7,579 nt of DNA from Desulfobacterales bacterium (lineage in GTDB: Bacteria > Desulfobacterota > Desulfobacteria > Desulfobacterales > JAFDCJ01): NCBI GenBank assembly GCA_029932495.1, contig JAOZPY010000113.1, positions 1 to 7,579 of the forward strand. The letters run 5' to 3'. A model generated the notes under the pieces. It did not search any database and was not told where the DNA came from. It was given only the letters and a program-made list of their open reading frames with translations. Positions 1-5,308 of the stretch are shown piece after piece. The translations under genes were made by a program, and so were the position numbers. The number at the start of each line of letters is the position of its first letter. Position 1 is the first letter of the stretch.

Positions 1-2
1 TT

Positions 3-245
3 AAAAACCATGATATTAATATCGTGCTGGAAGAAGACGCCATTGATTTCATCATTGAACAGTTGGTGCAATCCACGGTGCAGCTCAAGGATGTCTCTGA
101 CAAGCTCAACCGCGATTTCGAATATGGCCTCAAACTGACCCGTGACAAAACCGGGCGCAACCGCTTTTTTATTACCCGAAACGCTCTGCTGGACCCCGAA
201 GCTTATATTGCCGGCCTGATAAAAAGCGAAACCGAAGACCCATAA
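3..245 (+). CDS. C-terminal end of an unidentified protein, possibly an AAA+-family ATPase (5' end outside window)
   Basis: The frame is open from the left edge and runs 80 codons to a TAA at 243-245, so this is the tail of a longer gene. The GTG at 24 could be read as a start, but the frame continues upstream of it and the preceding residues (KNHDINI) fit the same domain, so a partial gene is the better reading. The tail is acidic and helical (LEEDAIDFIIEQL), followed by a basic stretch (LKLTRDKTGRNRFFITR) and the motif ALLDPEAYI. The pattern resembles the small helical C-terminal domain of ClpX-like AAA+ ATPases found in Desulfobacterota. This is an impression from memory: no Walker motif lies inside the window, so the family is not demonstrated. 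It ends 52 bases before ahbC on the same strand and could be cotranscribed with it. Confidence 0.6.
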   Translation, partial: KNHDINIVLEEDAIDFIIEQLVQSTVQLKDVSDKLNRDFEYGLKLTRDKTGRNRFFITRNALLDPEAYIAGLIKSETEDP

Positions 246-297
246 GCACCACCGGCCGAAGGCCTCGCGACCCGCCGACATCATATGGATCAATATT

Positions 298-1494
298 ATG
301 ATTGGAATATCAAAATTATATTGCGGAACTGTTGAACCCTCTGACGCCCTGCGCTACGGACGGGATTCCTCCCGCCTGCCCTCCCACCTGCTGCAATTTT
401 CAAAGGACAAACGTCCCGTGGTCGTCTGGAACGTGACGCGGCGCTGCAATTTGAAATGTGTTCATTGTTATGCCCACGCGAAAAATATCCCCTTTGACAA
501 CGAGCTGACCACCGAACAGGGCAAACAGCTAATCGACGACCTGGCGGATTTCGGCTCTCCGGTCATGTTGTTTTCAGGCGGGGAACCGATGATGCGGCCG
601 GATTTGCCCGAGCTTGCCGCCTACGCCGTCGAAAAAGGGATGCGGGCGGTCATTTCCACCAACGGCACCCTGATAACCCCTGAAAAGGCCCGCACTTTAA
701 AAAAAATCGGCTTGTCTTATGTGGGCATCAGCCTGGATGGCATGCAGGAGATCAATGACCGTTTCCGGGGGATGGCCGGCGCTTTCCGCCAGGCCCTGGA
801 AGGCATCAAAAACTGCCAGCAGGCGGGGATAAAAGTCGGGCTGCGCTTTACCATCAACAAGTTCAATGTCAGCGAGATACCAAAAATATTTCGGCTTCTC
901 GAAGATATGGACATTCCCCGGGTCTGCTTTTACCACCTTGTCTATGCCGGCCGGGGAAGCGGGCTGGTCAAAGAAGACCTGGATCATGCGGCCACCCGGG
1001 CGGCTGTTGACCTCATCATCGATGAAACCCGTCGATTGTATGAAATCGGCAAGCCCAAGGAAGTGCTGACGGTGGACAATCACGCCGACGGCCCCTACGT
1101 CTATCTGCGGCTGCTAAAGGAAAACCCGCAACGGGCCCGTCAGGTGATGGAACTGTTAAAATACAACGAAGGCAACAATTCCGGCCGGGGCATCGGCTGC
1201 GTCAGCTGGGACGGCGAGGTGTATGCCGATCAATTCTGGCGCCATTACAGCTTCGGCAACGTCAAGGAGCGTCCTTTTTCCGAGATCTGGATGGATACCT
1301 CCGAGCCATTGATGGGCAAACTGAAGGAAAAGAAAAAGCACGTGACGGGGCGCTGTGCCTCCTGCCGCTGGCTGGATATTTGCGGCGGCAACTTCAGGGT
1401 GCGGGCCGAAGCGGTAACCGGCGATGTCTGGGCTCCGGATCCCGCCTGCTACCTGACCGATGAAGAAATCGCGTTGAACTCTAATTCTCTATAA
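298..1494 (+). CDS. ahbC: AhbC, 12,18-didecarboxysiroheme deacetylase (Fe-coproporphyrin III synthase), radical SAM
   Basis: This 398-residue radical SAM enzyme of the siroheme-dependent heme pathway removes the acetate side chains at C12 and C18 of didecarboxysiroheme as methyl groups, giving Fe-coproporphyrin III in the cytoplasm. The N-terminus MIGISKLYCGT and the following GRDSSRLPSHLLQF segment are what I recognise as the AhbC signature, and they support the ATG at 298. The radical SAM cluster motif CxxxCxxC is C50, C54 and C57 (RRCNLKCVHC), and the SAM-binding GGEP is at 94-97. The C-terminal SPASM/Twitch-like region has C301, C353, C356, C362 and C384, enough for an auxiliary 4Fe-4S cluster. 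The ribosome site is weak (GGAT at 287-290). hemB starts 17 bases after its stop. The related NirJ of heme d1 synthesis is the main alternative, but the following hemB and AhbD-like gene and the N-terminus favour AhbC. Confidence 0.9.
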   Translation: MIGISKLYCGTVEPSDALRYGRDSSRLPSHLLQFSKDKRPVVVWNVTRRCNLKCVHCYAHAKNIPFDNELTTEQGKQLIDDLADFGSPVMLFSGGEPMMRPDLPELAAYAVEKGMRAVISTNGTLITPEKARTLKKIGLSYVGISLDGMQEINDRFRGMAGAFRQALEGIKNCQQAGIKVGLRFTINKFNVSEIPKIFRLLEDMDIPRVCFYHLVYAGRGSGLVKEDLDHAATRAAVDLIIDETRRLYEIGKPKEVLTVDNHADGPYVYLRLLKENPQRARQVMELLKYNEGNNSGRGIGCVSWDGEVYADQFWRHYSFGNVKERPFSEIWMDTSEPLMGKLKEKKKHVTGRCASCRWLDICGGNFRVRAEAVTGDVWAPDPACYLTDEEIALNSNSL

Positions 1495-1498
1495 TATG

Positions 1499-1505
1499 AA
1501 AGGCG
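1499..1505 (+). promoter_or_regulatory. Ribosome binding site of hemB
   Basis: AAAGGCG lies 6 bases before the ATG at 1512, inside the 17-base gap after the ahbC stop. It supports the 1512 start. The earlier ATG at 1496 is in a different frame and is not a hemB start. Confidence 0.6.
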
Positions 1506-1511
1506 AATATC

Positions 1512-2501
1512 ATGCTTTTTCCAGATTACAGACCGCGGCGAATGCGGCAAAATGAAGCTTTGCGGCGCATGATCCGTGAAACCGCTTTATCCGTTGATGA
1601 CCTCATCCTGCCCCTGTTTACCATTGGGGGACGCAATGTTAAAAATCCGATTCCCTCGATGCCCGGCCAATATCAACTGTCCATCGACAACCTGATCAAA
1701 GTCGCCCGCAAGGCCCATGAGTTGAAAATTCCAGCCATCATGCTTTTCGGAATACCCGAAGCAAAAGACCCCCTGGGCACCCGTGCCTATGCCAAAGACG
1801 GCATCGTTCAAAAAGCGGTCCAGTCGGTAAAAGAAAAGCTGCCGGAACTGGTGGTCATCACCGATGTCTGTCTGTGTCAATACACGGACCATGGGCATTG
1901 CGGCATTGTGCAGGGAGACATCATCGACAATGACGCCACGCTGGATCTTCTCGCACGCACGGCCCTGTCCCATGCCAGGGCCGGGGCGGACATGGTGGCA
2001 CCTTCGGATATGATGGACGGCCGAGTGGCCGAGATCCGGGAAGCCCTGGATGAAAACGATTTCAGCCAGGTTCCGATCATGTCTTACGCTGCCAAGTACT
2101 GTTCGTCTTATTACGGACCGTTTCGCAGTGCGGCCGATTCAGCGCCCAAGTTCGGTGACCGGCGCACTTACCAGATGGATCCCGCCAATGCCCTGGAAGC
2201 CATTCGCGAAGTGACCATGGACATCGAGGAGGGCGCGGACATCATCATGGTCAAACCCGCCCTGGCTTACCTGGACATCATCTACCGGGTACGGGAGGAA
2301 ATCGATCTGCCAATGGCTGCCTACAATGTCAGCGGGGAGTATGCCATGATCAAGGCCGCCGAAAAAATGGGCTGGATCGACGGCTCCCGGGTGATGATGG
2401 AAACATTGACGGCCATCAAGCGCGCCGGGGCGGACATGATTCTGACTTACTTCGCCATTGAAGCCGCCCAGGCATTGAGCGTTTCAAATTTTAAAAAATG
2501 A
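1512..2501 (+). CDS. hemB: HemB, porphobilinogen synthase (delta-aminolevulinate dehydratase)
   Basis: It condenses two molecules of 5-aminolevulinate to porphobilinogen, the first common pyrrole of heme, siroheme and cobalamin synthesis. The 329-residue length is normal for the family. The protein is a TIM barrel with the zinc-site motif DVCLCQYTDHGHCG, giving cysteines 120, 122 and 130, so it is the zinc-dependent type rather than the magnesium-only type with aspartates. The two Schiff-base lysines are visible: K195 in SYAAKYCSSYYGPFR and K248 in IIMVKPA. The N-terminal RPRRMRQNEALRRMIRET is also characteristic. It sits between ahbC and ahbD, and its TGA overlaps the ahbD ATG by four bases (ATGA at 2498-2501), which points to one mRNA and translational coupling. 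The gene is intact. Confidence 0.97.
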   Translation: MLFPDYRPRRMRQNEALRRMIRETALSVDDLILPLFTIGGRNVKNPIPSMPGQYQLSIDNLIKVARKAHELKIPAIMLFGIPEAKDPLGTRAYAKDGIVQKAVQSVKEKLPELVVITDVCLCQYTDHGHCGIVQGDIIDNDATLDLLARTALSHARAGADMVAPSDMMDGRVAEIREALDENDFSQVPIMSYAAKYCSSYYGPFRSAADSAPKFGDRRTYQMDPANALEAIREVTMDIEEGADIIMVKPALAYLDIIYRVREEIDLPMAAYNVSGEYAMIKAAEKMGWIDGSRVMMETLTAIKRAGADMILTYFAIEAAQALSVSNFKK

Positions 2502-3604
2502 ACCCAACCACATCAACACCGTCCGATCCGGCTTCCGCCCACCCGGCGGGGAAAAACGCCAACCTGCGCCTGGTGGCCTGGGAAACCACCCGCAACTGCA
2601 ACCTGGCCTGTGTCCATTGCCGGGCGTCAGCTACTACCGGCCCGCACACCGGGGAGCTAAACACCGATGAAGCCTTCCGTTTGCTGGATCAAATCGCCGA
2701 TGTCGGCCGGGCAATTGTCATCCTGACCGGTGGCGAACCCTTGCTGCGGAAAGACATTTTTGAAGTCGCCGCTTACGGCAGCCGGAAGGGGTTGCGAATG
2801 GTGATGGCCCCCAACGGCACCCTGCTCACCGAAGAGGTTGCCCACCGGCTGGTGGACTGTGGCATCAAGCGGGTGAGCATCAGCCTGGACGGCGCTACCG
2901 CAAAGGTCCACGACCGCTTCCGAAAGGTGGAAGGCGCGTTTGAAGGCGCCTTGAGGGGTGTGGAGATGGCCCGCCGGGCCGGTCTGGACTTTCAGATCAA
3001 CACCACCATCACCAAAACCAATCTTGATCAGATTCCGGCCATTCACCAGTTGGCCGCCAGGCTTGGAGCTGTGGCCCATCATATTTTTTTGCTGGTTCCC
3101 ACCGGACGCGGAAAGTATATCGTTGACAGCGCCATTGATGCCGCCGAATATGAGCAGACATTGAACTGGTTTTACGACCAGCGCGACAAGACATCCATGG
3201 AACTCAAAGCCACCTGCGCCCCGCACTATTATCGTATTTTGAGGCAGCGGGCCCGGAAAGAAGGCAAAACCGTGTCTTTTAAAACCCACGGACTGGATGC
3301 CGTCACCCGGGGGTGTCTGGGCGGCATCGGTTTTTGTTTTGTCTCCCATCGCGGTGACGTACAGCCCTGTGGATTTCTGTCCGTCAATTGCGGCAATGTC
3401 CGGCAGCGCTCCTTTGCCGATATCTGGCGAAACGCCGAAGTCTTTGCAACCCTGCGCGATTATGATAAACTAAAGGGTAAATGCGGCATCTGCGAATACA
3501 AGCAGGTGTGCGGCGGCTGCCGGGCAAGGGCTTTTGAGGCCACCGGCGATTTTCTCAGTGAAGAGCCGCTTTGCAGCTACATCCCCCACACGAGCAAACA
3601 GTAA
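2498..3604 (+). CDS. ahbD: AhbD, heme synthase (Fe-coproporphyrin III oxidative decarboxylase), radical SAM
   Basis: This enzyme carries out the last step of the alternative heme route, turning the propionates at C2 and C4 of Fe-coproporphyrin III into vinyl groups to give protoheme. The 368 residues start with about 20 low-complexity residues rich in Pro, Ser and Thr, then LRLVAWETTRNCNLACVHC with the cluster cysteines C34, C38 and C41, and GGEP at 78-81. The C-terminal SPASM-like part has C273, C291, C329, C332, C338, C341 and C359 (KCGICEYKQVCGGCRARA), consistent with the second 4Fe-4S cluster known in AhbD. The ATG shares four bases with the hemB stop and has no clear Shine-Dalgarno sequence (the preceding bases are A/T-rich), so translation is probably coupled to hemB. 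A PQQ/SPASM peptide-modifying enzyme is the generic alternative, but heme-operon context and similarity to AhbC make AhbD much more likely. Confidence 0.9.
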   Translation: MNPTTSTPSDPASAHPAGKNANLRLVAWETTRNCNLACVHCRASATTGPHTGELNTDEAFRLLDQIADVGRAIVILTGGEPLLRKDIFEVAAYGSRKGLRMVMAPNGTLLTEEVAHRLVDCGIKRVSISLDGATAKVHDRFRKVEGAFEGALRGVEMARRAGLDFQINTTITKTNLDQIPAIHQLAARLGAVAHHIFLLVPTGRGKYIVDSAIDAAEYEQTLNWFYDQRDKTSMELKATCAPHYYRILRQRARKEGKTVSFKTHGLDAVTRGCLGGIGFCFVSHRGDVQPCGFLSVNCGNVRQRSFADIWRNAEVFATLRDYDKLKGKCGICEYKQVCGGCRARAFEATGDFLSEEPLCSYIPHTSKQ

Positions 3605-3610
3605 GGAAAA
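3603..3610 (+). promoter_or_regulatory. Ribosome binding site that sets the start of the CBS-domain gene
   Basis: AAGGAAAA overlaps the ahbD stop codon and ends 4 bases before the ATG at 3615. It makes 3615 the likely start. The same frame is open further upstream to 3534, but that stretch lies inside ahbD and its residues do not belong to a CBS domain. Confidence 0.65.
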
Positions 3611-3614
3611 TGTC

Positions 3615-4220
3615 ATGAAGATTAATGCGTTGATGATCCACGATCCCATCACCATTGGCGCCACAGCTTCCATCGGCGAGGCAATCGAATTGATGAAAAT
3701 CAATTCGATTCGCCATCTGCCGGTGGTTTCCGCGACCAGCGATTTCGAAGGATTCCTGACCCTGTCGGATTTGAAGCAGGGACTCATCCCTTCGATGCTG
3801 GGAGATCTGACACTGCAGGACCTGATGATCAAAGACCCGATTACGGTAAGTCCTGATGACGACATTGAGACCGCTGCCGAGTTGATCTACAAACACAAAA
3901 TCGGTGGAATGCCGGTATTAAAGGACGGTCAACTGGTGGGAATCATTACCGCCACTGATATCCTCAGAACTTTCATCGATATGATGGGAATCCTGTCTTC
4001 CACCTCCCGCATCGATGTCGTCATTGGCAACAAATCGGGGGATTTAAAAAAGGCCCTGCAGATCATCAACGACATGGGAGCTGAAATTATCAATGTGGGT
4101 CAGGTCGCCCAGCAAACCGGCAAGCGGATTTACTATTTCCGGCTGGAAGCCTGCAAAACCGGCCCCATTAAAAAAGAGCTTGAAAAGCAGGGATTTGAAG
4201 TCCAGGCCGCCATGGATTGA
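3615..4220 (+). CDS. CBS domain pair with C-terminal ACT-like domain (AcuB-like)
   Basis: This 201-residue soluble protein has two CBS motifs and an ACT-like tail. CBS 1 is about residues 4-60 (MIHDPITIGATASIGEAIELM, IRHLPVV, GFLTLSDL). CBS 2 is about 68-122 (MIKDPITVSPDDDIETAAELI, KIGGMPVL, LVGIITATDIL). Residues 130-200 (IDVVIGNKSGDLKKALQIINDMGAEIINV) look like an ACT-type regulatory fold. CBS pairs bind adenine nucleotides or S-adenosyl compounds, and ACT domains usually bind small ligands such as amino acids. The order CBS-CBS-ACT matches proteins annotated AcuB-like, but acetoin metabolism is not indicated here, so I give no symbol. It lies 10 bases after ahbD with a good ribosome site, so it is very likely the last gene of the heme operon. 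A sensor role for that pathway is inference. A strong inverted repeat lies in its early coding region (3683-3710). Confidence 0.88.
   Translation: MKINALMIHDPITIGATASIGEAIELMKINSIRHLPVVSATSDFEGFLTLSDLKQGLIPSMLGDLTLQDLMIKDPITVSPDDDIETAAELIYKHKIGGMPVLKDGQLVGIITATDILRTFIDMMGILSSTSRIDVVIGNKSGDLKKALQIINDMGAEIINVGQVAQQTGKRIYYFRLEACKTGPIKKELEKQGFEVQAAMD
3683..3710 (+). repeat. Perfect 12-bp inverted repeat with GAAA loop inside the CBS gene
   Basis: AATCGAATTGAT (3683-3694) and ATCAATTCGATT (3699-3710) are exact reverse complements separated by GAAA, a GNRA-type tetraloop in RNA. Four further pairs, GGCG (3675-3678) with CGCC (3711-3714), can form beyond a four-base bulge. It spans codons 23-32, about 70-95 bases after the start codon. 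There is no T-run after it, so it is not an intrinsic terminator. Confidence 0.85.
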
Positions 4221-4227
4221 AAAGATT

Positions 4228-4980
4228 TTATCGCCGGTACACCCTGGCCTCGCGCCATTTTTTCCCGATCTCTTTGACCACCGCCGGCTTGGTGTCCACG
4301 CATTCGATAATGCTCAAGGTCACCCGGCCCACATCAACCAGCGGGCAGCTGACCATCCAGCACCGGCCGTTGAAAATTACGAAACGGTCACTCATTTTCA
4401 AATGGCGCCGGATCTCAACCTGCAGCCCCTTGGCCCGCAAGGCGGACAGCCGACGGCCGAAATTGGCCGAAAACTCCTCCAACCCCATGGCGGTCAGTAT
4501 CCGGATGGGGGTTTGCACCCCGCGAATACACTCAAGGGTGCCCTCGCCCAGGGGGGTATCTACGATCGTCAGGGCGGTTTGGGCATCAGCGAAAAATTTC
4601 ACAAGATCAGCCCGGCTGGTAAAAAAACGATTGACGGGGCCTGATTTCAGAGGGGACTTGCGATCGCCTTTTAACAAAAGCTGCTGAAGCTTTTTAAGAT
4701 GCGGCAGCATCTGTTCGTCAAAAACATTGACATCCCATGTGGTGTTTAAAATCCGCTCTTCGCACCGCCGCAAGAGTTTCGGCAGGATCGTTTCCAGAAA
4801 TCGCTGATGGTTGGTGTGGTATTTCTGGGTGATTAATTGAGTCACGATTTTTTTGTGGTTGGGGTGGGCGCCCCGGTATTCCACCTGCATGCCGAAGCGA
4901 CTGCAAAGCTCTTCCAACTCATAGTCGCCATAATATTCTTTAACGGCATCTGACAAAATTTCAATGGTCTCTTCTTCCAT
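4228..4980 (-). CDS. Unrecognised protein: helical N-terminal domain plus degenerate phospholipase D-like C-terminal domain
   Basis: I do not recognise this 250-residue protein by name. No signal peptide or membrane segment is visible. Residues 1-80 are predicted helical (EETIEILSDAVKEYYGDYELEELCSRFGMQVEYRG, then HQRFLETILPKLLRRCEERI) and resemble the six-helix death-like effector-associated domains. Residues about 124-247 resemble PLD-like domains: FADAQTALTIVDTPLGEGTLECI, IRILTAM, FGRRLSALRAKGLQVEIR, then SDRFVIFNGRCWMVSCPLVDVG. In active members this last stretch reads roughly HDRFLIID...GxSLKDLG; here the His is S197, the Asp is N204 and the later Gly/Ser/Lys are S211, P213 and V215, so it is probably inactive. 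The ATG at 4980 is preceded by AGGAAA (4990-4985) and is preferred to a TTG at 4998. It overlaps the upstream membrane-protein gene by 20 bases. Domain assignments are from pattern memory. Confidence 0.75.
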   Translation of the reverse strand: MEEETIEILSDAVKEYYGDYELEELCSRFGMQVEYRGAHPNHKKIVTQLITQKYHTNHQRFLETILPKLLRRCEERILNTTWDVNVFDEQMLPHLKKLQQLLLKGDRKSPLKSGPVNRFFTSRADLVKFFADAQTALTIVDTPLGEGTLECIRGVQTPIRILTAMGLEEFSANFGRRLSALRAKGLQVEIRRHLKMSDRFVIFNGRCWMVSCPLVDVGRVTLSIIECVDTKPAVVKEIGKKWREARVYRR

Positions 4981-5293
4981 CTTGTTTCCTGCCTGCAACC
5001 ACTTTTTGATAAAGCAGAATCAGACAACTGATCACCGTCGCCCATAAAAGGCTGTTGGCCGCAATGGGCAGATAAATCCAGTTGCCCGGAAACCACTGCC
5101 TTGAATACAGCGACAGCGAGATCACCGGGAAATACAATATGCGGGTCACCACCACCAGTATACGAAACGCAAGGGGTGGCTCCGGCTGCATAAAGGGGCC
5201 GCCAGCCAGCAACATGGCGCCCGGAACCACCAGAGCGCTCAGTGTAAAATGCGCCAGACCAATACCTATTAGTATAGCAAATTTCTTTATCAT
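4961..5293 (-). CDS. Small integral membrane protein of unknown function, about three membrane segments
   Basis: This 110-residue protein is strongly hydrophobic. Likely membrane segments are residues 5-31 (FAILIGIGLAHFTLSALVVP...), 42-62 (AFRILVVVTRILYFPVISLSL) and 72-97 (WIYLPIAANSLLWATVISCLILLYQ). The segments are linked by short loops, and it ends in a basic tail (GRKQDGRRDH). I recognise no family and no catalytic motif. The ATG at 5293 is 15 bases after the comEC stop and has no good Shine-Dalgarno sequence (the leader is A/T-rich), so expression may depend on coupling to comEC. Its last 20 bases overlap the start of the PLD-like gene. The clean alternation of hydrophobic segments and tight packing between two genes on the same strand support a real gene, although its short length leaves some doubt. 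Confidence 0.75.
   Translation of the reverse strand: MIKKFAILIGIGLAHFTLSALVVPGAMLLAGGPFMQPEPPLAFRILVVVTRILYFPVISLSLYSRQWFPGNWIYLPIAANSLLWATVISCLILLYQKVVAGRKQDGRRDH
4985..4990 (-). promoter_or_regulatory. Ribosome binding site that sets the start at 4980
   Basis: On the minus strand AGGAAA is followed by CAAG and then ATG (4980-4978). This favours the ATG over the in-frame TTG six codons upstream. The site lies within the 3' end of the overlapping membrane-protein gene, so the two are probably translated from one mRNA. Confidence 0.65.
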
Positions 5294-5308
5294 TTTAAAG
5301 ACTTAAAT

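Noticed and set aside
251..264. GGCC-GAA-GGCC dyad in the gap before ahbC
   Set aside because: The arms are only 4 bp and there is no T-run, so it supports neither a terminator nor a riboswitch. The 52-base gap is too short for a known riboswitch class.
2657..3349. A 230-codon open frame on the minus strand opposite ahbD
   Set aside because: It lies wholly inside ahbD, reads as low-complexity Gly/Gln/His-rich sequence with no domain pattern, and the plus strand has clear radical SAM motifs.
3534..3614. An upstream start for the CBS gene inside ahbD
   Set aside because: The first 27 residues are not CBS-like, whereas AAGGAAAA sits at the right distance from the ATG at 3615, where the domain begins.
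4093..4644. A 183-codon plus-strand frame across the convergent junction
   Set aside because: It runs out of frame through the end of the CBS gene and then antisense to the PLD-like gene. Its residues are Pro/His/Gln-rich with no domain pattern, and no ribosome site precedes it.
4676..4712. Short dyads AAAAGCT/AGCTTTT and AGATGC/GCATCT within the PLD-like gene
   Set aside because: Arms of 6-7 bp are common by chance at this length and neither is placed like a terminator or operator.
4981..4998. A TTG start six codons upstream for the PLD-like protein
   Set aside because: A good AGGAAA site fits the ATG at 4980 instead. The extra residues would add nothing recognisable.
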